From assembly GCF_964355755.1 (NCBI RefSeq), contig NC_092677.1, positions 9,878,601-9,942,600 on the forward strand: 64,000 bases of DNA, given 5' to 3'. The notes below the pieces were generated by a model. The model had not been told where the DNA came from, made no database searches, and was given only the letters and a program-made list of their open reading frames with translations. Numbering within the stretch: position 1 is the stretch's first letter; each line of letters begins with the position of its first letter. Origin of the DNA: Antedon mediterranea. Lineage: Eukaryota > Echinodermata > Crinoidea > Comatulida > Antedonidae. Position numbers and translations under genes: made by a program. Of this stretch, positions 37,852-49,587 are shown piece after piece.

Positions 37852-40800
37852 GTGAGTGTTTTTTATTCTTTAAAAATTAATTTCCTCTTTTTTTCTTACC
37901 ATGTGGTTGTATAAGGACAGGAAATGCTTACACCATGATTGTATTAATCAGTGCTTGTTTTTCTACGAGCAATTGCTTTTTTTTCAGCTTTTGATGGATT
38001 TGCCTTGTTATTTACTGAAGGGAATTATTGATCATTATTTTACTCGGCAATCGTTATTGTTTATTTTTGTCTTCTGTGCAGTACGGTTGTTTTCTGCATA
38101 ATATCACTGATATTTTCATATTATAATAGATTTTCGTTCAAATAAAAAAAAACTGAATAGTAGTAGTACAAATTTGTTTTAAATTTATAATAAAAAGAAA
38201 AATGTATCTACTGGCGTGATATGATATCATATTTTAAAATTATTAATTTATTTTTTAGTAGGATATTAAAAAAAATGAAATCCTAAATTACTCTGCAATT
38301 ATATTTAGTTGGGTAATTGTATATCACAATAATACCTAGAGGTTAAAATTATTTAAGAAAGTAAAAAAAAAAAGCGGTAAATTTTTAAAGAAAATGTTTA
38401 GTCCGCAATGGTTAGTTAGTTTGATTGATAGACTATATTTTTTATTTATTATCGTTGTCCCTACAAGCAGATTAACTGTTAATATTCAGCTTAAATAATA
38501 AAACAATATTTCATGTTAAAGGATTTTCATGATTTACTGTAAAAACCAGTTAATAAATCACGAATATTTTTGTCCCGGGGAACTTATGACCTTGTGTGGT
38601 CTCTAGTAGTAATCTGCAAGTATTACCTGCATGTATGTTAGGATTAAGTCGTTGAATTAATCATGAAAAATCGTGAAAGGCAAAGCCGTTAGACCGAACC
38701 TGACAGTTTTGACCAAGGACTTTGCACTGTATAGAAATACTGAGGACAACAGTGCTACTATTGTAATAATATTATTGAAATATTAATTAGCTATGATAAT
38801 GAATACAATGATTTGTGTAGATTAGATGTTAATGCTACCCTGGTAAAATGCAATGCTTCTAAAACCACATTATTGTTTTATTTATTTATATCAAATATCT
38901 TTTATAAAGCTTATAATTTAGTCTTTATAATCGTTAGTTCATACATCATACGCTCTTTAAAAGTACATCATTGGTGTCCGTGTGCTACGCTATTAATTTT
39001 ATTCTACCATCATATAATCTGTGTTTGTTTTTCTTAAGTCCCTTGCTAGCTAAGTTCTCACGTAATGAATTACCGATTGATTATGCTACTGTACAACCAT
39101 AAAGTTGTTTACGACAACGATCATCACAGTTTAGCTTCAATCTTACCTTAGCTCCAAGTCTAAGCAACTAATTGTTAGTTCAAAGCAAATAGCATTTTGG
39201 TAAACAAGATATGGTTGTTTAATGTGATTACTGCGAGTGTGGAGAACAATAAAGATGTAACCCTATTATCTGATTTCAATTTAACCTGAAGGATAGTTTA
39301 CAATGAAATAGTCCTGGAATAACAATTCGTCGTCTTAACTAAATTTAGAATCAACTAATTCAGTTGTAATCAATGTTGTCTCAGATTTTGGAGGTAGCAA
39401 CAAAGCTTTTCAATTAGCAAGGTATTATGGAATGTGTTAAATTAAGAAAATAGATTTCCTGATTGGTATATAAGCTGATTAGTGATTCTGTTATCCCATG
39501 GAGAACTGATTTCTCCATGGTTATCCAATCTGCTTTGAGAATTGTTTATGAAAGTACAGTAAAAGATTCAGATATTGGTTGGGTTTCCAAGAAACGCATT
39601 TTCATGGTTATTATTAGCCACTTAATCGATTTTTGTTTTGATAGTACAGTTAACTTGGAACCAAGTTTAAAGACCCCATCCTGTGCATTTTACATTACTT
39701 GCATAGCAAGAGTTTATAGTTACTGTAGTGGAGTACTGTATTTAGATTTTCATCTTGAACTATTAAATTGGGCGTAAATAAATAGATAAATATTTTGATT
39801 AGGTTTTATGTGGTTCCATAATAGAAACTACTACTGAAATCAAATTAAGTACAAAAGTGAATATATAACAGTGAAACAGACTCTTCTGTTTGATATGCAG
39901 GTGCCCTTCCATTTGACCATAAATGTAAAGTATTTATTTAAAAAATACTTTACAGCAATTTGTATACATTTGTGTGAAAGTCAGTATCTATTGTTTTGTG
40001 TTTAATTGATAGACATTAGGGTGATCATACATTACAATTATTCCTTTGTTTTACATACTTTGTTTTCTAATAAATTCTAATCACTTCCCTCATTACTTTT
40101 GATTACTTCTTTCTTTTCCGTTTCCTCATAACTAAAACTCTGTGACAGTTGGTTAAACCTTAAGTAGGCCTACTTAGGTCTTAAGCACAGTTGAATTACC
40201 TTAACACATCTGTTCATTGGTAGTAGTGATAATAATGTTGTAGAATATAGAATAGAATCTTGACACCATGCTTAAATCAAGGGAGTTTTTTTCTAAAGCG
40301 TGTTATTTGCCTATTGTTATTGATGTCACGGCATAGGTATTGTCTAGCACAAAGATGTTTACTACAAATGTGTTAATAAGCATATTAATCTGTTAGCTGT
40401 ATGTTAAGAAGTGCTGACATGATTAGCCATATGTCATTTAGAAGACATGATATTGCATTAATTAAAAATACTAATAACTAGTACTAATTTGTTAAAGAAA
40501 TGATGACATTTTGGGAAAGTTATTAAAATATGATGAATTAACATTTCAGGTCACGAAAAATAAGCATATTAATTTCCATTTATTGATTCAAAAAATAATA
40601 ATTGCTGTATGAATAATAGTCAATTTATAAATTTATAATTTATTTTGTCTTGAGGAAGAATTAATAAAATTATGAATACATGATTGCTTATGGAAATATC
40701 CGAATTGTTTCAATTGGTATTTCTTGTTTTACCTTCAAGCAAAGTTTTATTGCCAGACACTGAAATTAATTTTAAAAAATACATAAAATGTACTTTTATA

Positions 40801-43800
40801 TAATAAAAGTAATTAAAAATCTATTTAATATTTGTGGACAAATTGTATAAGAGCTCATATTTTAATATTACAGTCATGTAAAAATCAATGAAATAAATAA
40901 TGTTTTATTTTTTGTATTTAAAATACCTGTACTACAAATACACCTACACATTTTGACAATGCAACTAAAAAAAATTCCTTGAAAGAGTTGCAGATGCCTG
41001 ATTACCAGGTGTCACTTATGCCAGATTTATATTGCAATTTTTAACACCAGTGTGTATGACATCATCCAAACTATACTCTGGTATGTTATCCTGGCCACCT
41101 GGAGTTTCAGTATCAAGCCAACACCTGTCATATGCTACAGTTGTTTGTTTGTGCAGCAGTGTGCAATGTGAACCTGGTCTTGGTAGGCAAGCTAAGCCAA
41201 CAGCAATGAATACACAAACAAAGTTTGCTAGGGTGCCTTACCCCTTGAGTTTAAATTATAATCAGAAGCATATGAATGCAGGTGGAGTCCAGTATGGCCA
41301 GACTAGGCTGAAGTTTCCCATGTACCATAACAATGGCTGTTTGAATGGATTAGGATACCTAGGTATGCATATTATGATTGTAAACATTGTTCTGTAGATA
41401 GAGGTCTCTGTTACAGGTAGGCCTATAGGAGCTGAATTATTTCCTTGGCACAATTACTGGTTGTTGAGTGGATTGCATGGGCCTTGATAGTGGTTCGGGG
41501 GTTGCTCATCGATTCAATGAAGTGTATGATAAATAATAATATACAAAGCTAAGTAAACTTTCTAGCATACATCTATTAATCATCAGCATTCTACTTTAAT
41601 TATCATGTTGTTAACTAGAGCTATAAATTTTAGGGCATAAGCACCGTGCATTTTTCTCACCCATATGGCCCGAGGACCGGTGAATAAGTCTAACTTTACA
41701 CTAGTAAGCAAGCTACGATGACGCTGATTAGAAATGTCGTTTGACTGATGTAAGCACGTATTACCCAATGGCTATTCTCATTTATTAAGCAGTTACAAAC
41801 ATTTACGATACATTCTGGGCTTACGGCTAATGGCAAACCTTTGTGATCTTTCTTGAAGCAAATCTATAGACTTATTATTTATTCATCCAAACTAAAACAT
41901 GCTTGTCATTTCTGATATTCATTTTAAGTAATGTCTAGTATGCGCTTCTTTAGTGTGTAACAGTGAAGTGTTAAAATGTCTCATTTTATAAACCTTCAAA
42001 ATCATTTTACCTTTTTGCGGTTGAATAGTTCTTTGATTTTGTTTCTTTCTTGATATTTCAGAGAATAATATCAGAGTTGTAATATTCAGACAAATTATCA
42101 ACTAACGCTCTAGTTAGCATGATTTTGACAGTTTAGTTTTATCATCCCTTGTACCTCCTTCTATAACACTTGGCCTCCTTCTCTTACTTTCCCCCTCCCC
42201 ATACAGGCTTGGAGAACCACAAAACAAGATATATGCTTGCTTAAATAGTGATATTTTTATTCATGTTTTTATACAAAGTCTTATTCTTAAATATTTATAT
42301 ACAATTCTTTACTTTAAATCAGTGATCAATGCATTTCAACGTCTTGTCAACAAATCTTCATCAGACTAGATGTTAGTGATTGCTCATATTTTATGTTATT
42401 TCTCTTATGATACCTTGACTAAAAAAATTGTAGGCTAAATAAATTAAAACTAAATTAACAAGACAGCAATGCATTTACATGGAAATATACATAACATTAA
42501 ATATTATCTTATTATATTCTTGTTTAGATCCATTGGAAGGCAAGATGCCAGATTCACCTATAGATGCAGCTCTTGTAAAGCATCCGTCGCAATGCTCACC
42601 AAATATGGTACAAACAAACAACATGGTAGCCTCACATCCTAGGCCAGTGTCAACAGGCTCTTCAACAGGTAAATATTCCATTTATCAACTGTGCTTATCT
42701 AAGATTAATACTGGTAGAAAAAACCTAGTTCATTACTTTAGTTTGGGTGTTGCTTTTCTTTTTTTCTCACTTTTTTTTTTCCATTATTTATAAATTGCCT
42801 TTCTAGAAGATCAAATCACAGTACAGAGAGATAACAGAAACCACATACAAACAAATAAATAAGAATGCTACTTTGGGAACAAATACGTTTTTAGTTGTTT
42901 CTTAAAAAGACGAGAACTACGAGCTTGCATACATTTTCACGTTCTACCTTTTCTTTAATCTTGCTTTTAATGTTTTAATACTCTTGTTTTTGGATACTTT
43001 TGCATGAATTCATAACAATTTACCATTTAATTTTATATGTTACTAATATTATGTTATTGTTTTAGGAGCACCCGCATTAAATGGTGTACCATCACCGCAT
43101 CACAGTACGCCCTCGCCGCCTGGGCATGTTAACGGTCAGGAATTACCTCCGGCATGCGGTGCAAGGCAACTCAGTAAACTGAAACGTTTTTTAACCACCC
43201 TTCAGCAATTTGGAAATGATATTTCACCCGAGATTGGTGAACGAGTGAGAGGTCTCGTAATGGGACTTGTGGTAAGTAACGATTGTTCACATTTATCAAC
43301 ACCATGCTCAAAAGTATCTATATTAAGTAAACAATATTGATTATTAACATTTGCTTTTGCATCAATGGCAACACAAATATTAAACCGAATAAAACAATTA
43401 TTTTTTTAACATATTGTCAATGGAAATTGACTTTCTTAAATTGTTGAAAATAAACAAAATCTCGCTCATGATTTAAGCTGCGTTGAGTAAATGGAAAAGC
43501 TGAATGATAAAAAGTTGTTGTTTTTTTAAAAATAGTATTTTATTGTCCATTTGATCAACAATTTACTTAAATCAAGATTTTAACTTTGTACTGTTGCTTT
43601 GTATAATAATAAATGTTTTCAAATATTTTTTAAAATGCATCGTAACACACAATGTAATTAATAAGATCAATTCTTGGGCATGCTATATTTTGTGCAATGA
43701 AAAACACAATACTACAGATGCAATCCAAAATTGCATTGCGCTATTTTTATACATTTGTAAATGTACAACTAAAGTAAATTTCAAATTGCATTAGCGTCTT

Positions 43801-46800
43801 ATTGTTGTGAAATGCACTTCCACGGCAATAAAATCATTTTTACTCGATAATAAATTTCTTTTTTTAGTACTTAATCTTATTGATTGGTCGTTCAAGTGGC
43901 CAGTGTTCTGCAGCTGATGGAATTTTGTACATTTGATACATGTTAGCGAATAATATTGCCAATTGTGGATCAATGAACGAGTAGTTTAACAATAGCTGCG
44001 TACCATTGTGTGCATTTCGTAGCAACGCGACACCTGGCATGCAATTTCAGCAGAGAAATGAGAATGAAATACTTGCATCAAAATTATAATTTTGAGTTAT
44101 GCAAATTATTGTCAATTATGAAGATAATTTGTTGTTATATCCCTAGCGTATGATTTGATTACTAATGTGACTACTATGTACTATAATTAAGCAATATAGA
44201 TTATTTAAACAAAAGCTATGTCACAGTAGCGCACTACACATGGTTTACTTTCCTCTGATGATGGTAATGTGTATGGTATACTAATATTTTCATTCTCAGT
44301 CATACTTGACATAATCCTAATAAAGAAATATCAACACAGTCATCATTTTTATCATTCCTCCATTTTAATAATCTTACTGTAGTTTTACTAATACAGTAGA
44401 ATTTAAAAAAAACCCATCTGGTGTTTTTTTATCACAATTATTATCAAAATACATTTTGTATCGTATATTATAGCACCTTGAAAATATGGATTACAAAACT
44501 ATAATATAAAAATAATGACGTTCCGATCGGTTTTCAATATTTTATCAGAATTTTCTCACTTGTTTTATTTTCTTAATCTATTGAAAATGTAATAAATTTA
44601 ATTGGTTTTTTTTTATGCGTCGTTAAAATCACTCAAGTGCGACCATATTCTATAGTCTTAAAATTCTCTGTAGTGAAAAAAAAATGCATCATAGAATAGA
44701 TACAGTAGTTTGGGAAATGTACCTGCAATTGTGTCATTATTTTATTCCCATTTGGCAACATATTGTGGCAAGCTCGGCTATTGATTGGTTCAATATCATC
44801 ATTGTTCACCGAGTTCTATATTATTAATTTTTTGTTTAAACCTATTGTATTCAAATTTGAAATTTTTGCAGGCTGTTGTCATTGTTGCATGCAAATATAA
44901 ATTTTTTGCTATTTTAAGACTTTTTAATAAAAGCAAATGATTTAAATATTATTTCTCTGTACCAGGCTACTGTCTCAATGCTAAATTTAACAAACAAAGC
45001 AACACAAATGTATGATACAATAAAGGGTATTGCTAAACACTGCAAACATAGAGCAAACCCAATCAATCCAACATAAACATTTCTGAATCGTTTAGGGTTA
45101 AAAAAAAATTAATACATAATTCATTTTTTTTTTTTTTTGCGGGGGTTAGCAGTATCGAAAAAATGTCTATTTTATGCAAATTTGATCAATGCTTAGTTTT
45201 GTTTCTTTACAGAATAATCACCTAACAGTAGAAGAGTTTCATAATAAACTACAAGAGGCAACAAATTTTCCACTTCGCCCGTTTGTTATCCCGTTCCTGA
45301 AGGTAAGTTATTTAAAATATTAAAAATCAAAACACATGTGTGTTTGGGAAAAAAGCATTACAGACTCATTATGTGTGTAGATAAAGTAATACTGGGATTT
45401 TGCTTCGTTTAATTTTTACCTACTTGTTACCCAACTTGCTGACACACACTATAGGGTAGAACCCCCTCCCCCCCCCCCCCCTGTAATAAACATAAAGTGT
45501 CCCAAAGGGGTCCCAAAAGAGAAGGTTTCAACTGTATTTATTAACATATCACATTTACTGTGTAAGCAATAATTATTTATTCCTTACCATTTTCTTACAG
45601 ACTAATTTACCATTACTTCAGCGTGAATTAATGCACTGCGCACGTATGGCAAAGATGACGCCTCAACAATACTACATGCAACACGAGAATCAGTTACTCG
45701 GTTCAAAGACCTCGCCGGTTGAAACCGAAGTCCTCATGGATGTGAACGAAAACGGAAAAAGGCGAACGCCAGAAGAAAGGTAATAATTTTGTGAATATTC
45801 ATGAAATGGATGTTAAAATTCAAAGGTCACCTATATATTGTAGTTTTATTTTTTGTGAAATGATGAAATCAATATTTTGGTAATTATCAAATTTTAATAG
45901 TTGAAATAAAATTAATTTGTGCTATGATCCGCATCTGTTTTTATCAGTTTTTGTTGTGTTATTATTTATGGTTTTCATATTAAAAAAGAATATGTCCATG
46001 CATCAACACAAATGTATGTATGTGTTCTAACAAAGAGCTGTTAAAATGAAAGTCTGAAAATAAAACAAGTTAATGTGAAAGACATGTATAATTAATAAGT
46101 ATAAATATTGTGATATTAATATTTTATTGTTTTTTTTTACCAGAATATCAAATGGACCTAAAGATCTTCGATCAGAACACAGTGCGGAGCATCCAGCACC
46201 TAAAAGGCGTTGTTCTGGTAGTCCAGGGTCTGGCCATCAGAACGGTCCACCTGGAAACCACTTTTCACATATGCCACCTCACCAAATCCGTATGGAAGAT
46301 TTGGCACATGCACGGGAAATGCGGGATATGAGGGAAAGGTTTGAACGGGAACACGGAGAAAGACACAGGCATTCCTCATTTAGTAGTAAGTATTAATATC
46401 ATTGATATCGTTGTGATGGTCCTGGATTCTAATCTAGTCCGATTCTTATTATCAATGCCTAGTATAATCATTCATCTCTTTTTTTTTAATTGAAATATTT
46501 TATTCATACTTTGTGACCTCTTCAGTCAAAGACAGGTCTCCCAGATGGCCCAGTTATGATCAGTGGCTGTGTGTACCCCTACTCATCTTGAAAGATGTAC
46601 TAGGTTCTTTAAGGTGCACATGAGTTAGATGTGTACTCTTCGTCATTCATCATCTTCAAAAGTATTCAAAATCATATTGATCCATAGCCTTTTTTGGATT
46701 GATCAATATATTGATAGATTAAATAATGATGGTTTGATTTTTTATAGGTCGTGACCTCAGTTACCCAGATCATCTTTATTTCGAAGGTCGTGGTGAAGAT

Positions 46801-49587
46801 GATTGGAAGCATGTTGAGACTGTAAGTATACCAAACTGCCAGTGGCTTGGGCCCCTGGTTCAGAAACCCTAAGTGGCCCTGCTGAAGGCCGATGTTTTCA
46901 GCCTTTTTTTTAAAGCCTGTTGTTTCCTCTGGGCTCTACTCAGGGCCCTGTAGGCTCTGGAGCCCCTGGATTTGGCCAGTAAACGCTCATAGCCGTTATG
47001 TCACACTCCAAACTAACTTACCAAATCACATTGACACAAAGAGACGTTTTGTCTATGGGTTAAATGCCACTGAACATTATTTATATTAAATTTATTTTTC
47101 AATTTAGATGTTGGAGTGCATTGTGGGAATGGTAGACAAAACGAAAAGAGCAATCAACATGTTAAGACAACGAAGTATACAAGACCGTGAAGAACTGGCG
47201 CTGTGGGCGCGGCGCCATGCCGAGGGTACAGAGAATGACATAAAGAAACGAGTCGGTGATATGATGGCGCACACATTCAGGCAAACAGATGACCGTGTCT
47301 CAGACGTAAAACGGCGAGCTGGTACGTCACGGATTACATTACAAATGGGTGAATGCATTTCATTGCCGTAGAAAAAAAAACATTAAAAGTAGATTTTCCA
47401 CTATTGAAATTACAATTGGTTTTGAATTGAAATCATGGCATAGTTAATTGACATTCTTTTCAAACTTCAAATATCAATTGTGATAAAATCAAGAACTAAT
47501 TTGCGCTTTCTTCGTGGTGAAATGCACTTATCTCTGATTGTGTTATTTTGGAATTGTTGTAAACTAACTTGGAAAGAAAATGTACTTATTTGTGTCAGGG
47601 TGAAAATCTACTTTTGTTTGTGCTTTTATTTTGCATTTTTTATTTTTAGCCTTTTATTTGATTATTTGCTTGTTTATTTTAATAACGCTTAAAAAAAAAT
47701 AGATGTACAGTAATTGAAAAATGAGTAAGCTATGTATTCTTTTGAATAAGAGAAGAGGTAAACAACCTTCATAGGAGAATGCTCTTCCATTACGCCACCA
47801 AAATATCTATGAATTTCACGGATATTAGTTTCTTTCATATAATTATTTCATACACACATTTTGGGTCTCTTTAACCAATTTTATTGGATTGGATCAAAGT
47901 TTGAATTACTCGTTAACGCCATAAAATTCATGCAAGATATTGATATAAATTTACTGCCCGTGAAATACGACCAGATGGTATCTATACAGTTTTATTGGTT
48001 ATGGACAACAAAATATTACAAAGAAATATTGTAGATCAATGTATGTATTAGTAATTGTTTAAGTGCTAAATATTTATTATTATGGTGTTCATTGCTATAT
48101 TTTTATTTACTTTTCATTGTTGTTTTGTCTGTGTATTATTGTAATATTTTATTATTCACATTTACACACTTTATAAATTAAAAACATTGGTAAATTTGTT
48201 TCATTTTCCGTATAAGGTTTTTTTTAAAAATATTATTAACAAATTATTAATAATTGTCATCCACCACTACTAAGATCATTTTTACTTATTAAACTAAAGT
48301 TTCACCAAATTTCATAGAGCTAACTTTTCTTAGGTTATGATTGATGTTTAAGTGTAATTTATTATAAATTGTTTAGTCTGAATTATACCGCCAGAGTATA
48401 ATCCTACTAAAGGATTCAAAATTGAGACGCAAGACTTTGGTTTTAAAATTCCATTTTTAATGTTCACAACATTTTGTACATAAAACCATAAAAAACGTAA
48501 ACGTAATTGTTTTTAAATACAACATTATTTTATTTTGTAGAAGAAGCTGTGAATGAAGTTAAAAGACAAGCTGTAACAGAGCTGCAAAAGGCTGTACAAG
48601 CTGCAGAATCAAAGGCAAACAAGTTAGTTGCAGCAGAACGGGCTAAATTAGATCGTGCGGTTTTAGATGCGAAAAGAACTGCAACAGAAGAGGCACTTAC
48701 CGTAATTAATTCGCAGGATAGTTCAAGTGAGGTAAGCCAATGCACACCACAATAGTGAGTTGTTTGGCAGAACACGTAACTGATGATGCCATAAATTAAT
48801 TTACATAAAGCATTCTTTACCTTTGCGAACATATGCTTTAATGTTTAAGTAAAAATATGAATTTAAATTTACCCCATTTTGAACTTGAGTGTTGCATGTA
48901 CTATGTTATAAATCCCTAATTAAATTTCACATCATTATCCATAACCTTGTGATCTGATGGAAATTCTCTTATGCCATGCTACTGTATTATATAAATATTT
49001 TGTCACCTGTCGGTGTCCTCACCTCGAAGCAGATTGGCCGTCATGAATTTCCATTCTTTCCTCAGCTGCGCCTTTCTCACACACTTCTCATAGCTAATTT
49101 TTGTCCATTCCTTTATGTTGGTTTTCCATGTAAAACGTGGCCTACCTCTGCCTCTTTTTCCGTCTAATATGAAATTCATGACTGACTATGGAAAAAATAA
49201 TGCAGTGAGGTCCCTATCTCTTCTGCATATGGCATGCCACTAGTTACTATATAATATTTTGTAATTCATAATTTATTTTTTTATTTTAAATAGAGTTGTT
49301 GGAACTGTGGCCGCAAAGCCAACGAAACATGCAGTGGATGCAATACTGCACGCTATTGCGGTTCATTCTGCCAACACAAAGATTGGGAAAATCACCACAA
49401 AATGTGTGGTAAACTCGCATCACAAAACAATTCTACAGAATCCAGCGCAACAGCAGCCACAACGACGTCACCTGTTCCAACCTCCCCAAGTAAAAACTCA
49501 AGTCCGCCGGATCCTAACACAACCAGTAAGTCGAGATCGTCAACGCCCAACGCGCCAAACGCAACGTCGGTGGAAGCATCGCATTAA
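37809..49587 (+). CDS. CBFA2T: ETO/MTG-family transcriptional co-repressor (CBFA2T / RUNX1T1 orthologue), ten exons
   Basis: Joining 37809-37851, 42528-42668, 43066-43271, 45213-45302, 45601-45779, 46144-46385, 46748-46821, 47108-47321, 48541-48731 and 49294-49587 gives 1674 nt (557 residues plus stop). Every intron is GT-AG and every phase is consistent. Domains in order: MPDSPID motif, NHR1/TAFH (about 90-193), [11 protein letters not shown] linker motif (207-217), NHR2 (317-365), NHR3 (397-455) and MYND zinc finger (462-498). ETO proteins are nuclear adaptors without intrinsic DNA binding: NHR2 tetramerises, TAFH binds activators such as E proteins, and MYND recruits NCoR/SMRT and histone deacetylases. 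Length is close to the vertebrate proteins (about 570-650). Vertebrates have three paralogues; one is seen here. It is convergent with the FG-GAP gene downstream. Confidence 0.95.
37852..42527. other. CBFA2T intron 1
   Basis: 4.7 kb, AT-rich. It contains a candidate cassette exon (41051-41362). The 104-codon ORF at 39463-39777 has no recognisable features. Confidence 0.65.
41051..41362 (+). CDS. candidate cassette or alternative first exon of CBFA2T
   Basis: This lies in a stop-free frame of 121 codons (41032-41397), long for such AT-rich DNA. ACACCAG|TGTG at 41050 can serve as acceptor and CCTAG|GTATGC at 41363 as donor. Used this way the exon is 312 nt (104 codons) and starts and ends in phase 1, so it could be included between exon 1 and exon 2 without changing frame. 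Alternatively, the ATG at 41056 could start translation. The peptide has [20 protein letters not shown] and [18 protein letters not shown] but no known domain. The acceptor pyrimidine tract is weak. Plausible but unproven. Confidence 0.35.
42528..42668 (+). CDS. CBFA2T: CBFA2T exon 2
   Basis: The acceptor is CTTGTTTAG|ATCC and the donor ACAG|GTAAAT. 141 nt, phase 1 at both ends. It encodes [18 protein letters not shown], in which MPDSPID matches the conserved MPDSPVDVK start region of vertebrate ETO proteins, followed by a Ser/Pro/Thr-rich low-complexity stretch. Residues about 15-61. Confidence 0.9.
43066..43271 (+). CDS. CBFA2T: CBFA2T exon 3 (first half of NHR1/TAFH)
   Basis: The acceptor is TTGTTTTAG|GAGC and the donor CTTGTG|GTAAGT. 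206 nt, entering in phase 1 and ending in phase 0. It encodes a Pro/Ser-rich linker, then [20 protein letters not shown] and [19 protein letters not shown], nearly identical to the vertebrate TAFH domain. Residues 62-130. Confidence 0.97.
43272..45212. other. CBFA2T intron 3
   Basis: 1.9 kb. It holds a partial copy of the 17311 MITE family at 45025-45080 and nothing else recognisable. Confidence 0.7.
45025..45080. mobile_element. degraded MITE fragment
   Basis: GGGTATTGCTAAACACTGCA, AGCAAACCCAA and CCAACATAAA follow the left two thirds of the MITE at 17311-17395. The right terminus is not preserved. Confidence 0.6.
45213..45302 (+). CDS. CBFA2T: CBFA2T exon 4 (TAFH, middle)
   Basis: The acceptor is TTCTTTACAG|AATA and the donor CTGAAG|GTAAGT. 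90 nt in phase 0. It encodes [20 protein letters not shown] and [10 protein letters not shown], the conserved second part of the TAFH helical bundle. Residues 131-160. Confidence 0.97.
45466..45482. repeat. poly-C tract in intron 4
   Basis: A run of cytosines broken by one T (CCCCCTCCCCCC-like), unusual in this AT-rich intron. Confidence 0.9.
45601..45779 (+). CDS. CBFA2T: CBFA2T exon 5 (end of TAFH and DVNENGKRR motif)
   Basis: The acceptor is TTTTCTTACAG|ACTA and the donor GAAAG|GTAATA. 179 nt, ending in phase 2. It encodes [20 protein letters not shown], completing NHR1. It then encodes [16 protein letters not shown], which corresponds to [15 protein letters not shown] in vertebrates. Residues 161-220. 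Confidence 0.97.
46144..46385 (+). CDS. CBFA2T: CBFA2T exon 6 (linker)
   Basis: The acceptor is a T-rich tract plus ACCAG|AATA and the donor TTAGTA|GTAAGT. 242 nt, entering in phase 2 and ending in phase 1. It encodes [17 protein letters not shown], similar to the vertebrate HSEHPSKRPCTISPG segment. A His/Pro-rich part follows, then an Arg/Glu-rich charged helix (MREMRD-like, [11 protein letters not shown]). Residues 220-300. Confidence 0.93.
46564..46645. repeat. SINE body fragment in CBFA2T intron 6
   Basis: GTGTACCCCTACTC, TACTAGGTTCTTTAAGGTGC and GATGTGTAC follow the same order as 33355-33425 in the SINE. No tRNA head is attached. Confidence 0.55.
46748..46821 (+). CDS. CBFA2T: CBFA2T exon 7 (start of NHR2)
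   Basis: The acceptor is TTTTTATAG|GTCG and the donor GAGACT|GTAAGT. 74 nt, entering in phase 1 and ending in phase 0. It ends with [10 protein letters not shown], the counterpart of AEEWKHLDH that begins the NHR2 oligomerisation helix. Residues 301-325. Confidence 0.95.
46840..46998. mobile_element. degraded hAT MITE in CBFA2T intron 7
   Basis: It starts CAGTGGCTTGGGCCCCTGG. It ends with GCCCCTGGATTT and CTCATAGCCGTTATGTCAC, which parallels the right half of the intact MITE at 62172-62327. The flanks share CCAAACT but no exact 8-bp duplication remains. Confidence 0.55.
47108..47321 (+). CDS. CBFA2T: CBFA2T exon 8 (NHR2 helix)
   Basis: The acceptor is TTTCAATTTAG|ATGT and the donor GCTG|GTACGT. 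214 nt, ending in phase 1. It encodes [20 protein letters not shown] and then [13 protein letters not shown], matching the amphipathic NHR2 helix (CIMDMVEKTRRSLTVLRR and DREELNYWIRR in vertebrates). The heptad-like hydrophobics needed for tetramer formation are kept. An Arg/Asp-rich linker follows. Residues 326-397. Confidence 0.96.
47322..48540. other. CBFA2T intron 8
   Basis: 1.2 kb, AT-rich. I see no supported feature. Confidence 0.7.
48541..48731 (+). CDS. CBFA2T: CBFA2T exon 9 (NHR3)
   Basis: The acceptor is TTATTTTGTAG|AAGA and the donor GTGAG|GTAAGC. 191 nt, entering in phase 1 and ending in phase 0. It encodes [19 protein letters not shown], then a long alanine/lysine/glutamate coiled coil ending [18 protein letters not shown]3 contributes to binding regulatory and co-repressor partners. 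Residues 397-460. Confidence 0.97.
49003..49170 (-). pseudogene. LINE remnant in CBFA2T intron 9: C-terminus of an endonuclease-reverse transcriptase
   Basis: Read on the minus strand this gives [20 protein letters not shown], then [15 protein letters not shown] and a stop at 49003-49005. The pattern RGRP..TW.xNIKEWTxxSYxxxVRxAxxRxxW is the usual C-terminal tail of a family of animal non-LTR endonuclease-reverse transcriptases. Only the last 50 or so residues remain. It lies antisense to the host gene. Confidence 0.75.
49294..49587 (+). CDS. CBFA2T: CBFA2T exon 10 (MYND zinc finger and C-terminus)
   Basis: The acceptor is TTTTAAATAG|AGTT; the exon ends at TAA 49585-49587. 294 nt. It encodes [20 protein letters not shown] and [19 protein letters not shown], with the eight MYND zinc ligands in place (C462, C465, C473, C476, C482, C486, H494 or H495, C498). 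The finger is almost identical to vertebrate ETO proteins and recruits NCoR/SMRT through PPLxP-type ligands. A Ser/Thr/Pro-rich tail follows ([17 protein letters not shown]), as in the vertebrate C-terminus. Residues 461-557. Confidence 0.98.
   Translation, partial: SCWNCGRKANETCSGCNTARYCGSFCQHKDWENHHKMCGKLASQNNSTESSATAATTTSPVPTSPSKNSSPPDPNTTSKSRSSTPNAPNATSVEASH

Noticed and set aside
39463-39777. 104-codon ORF in ETO intron 1
   Set aside because: No recognisable domain; no donor in a phase that fits exon 2 could be supported, and the frame just runs to a stop.
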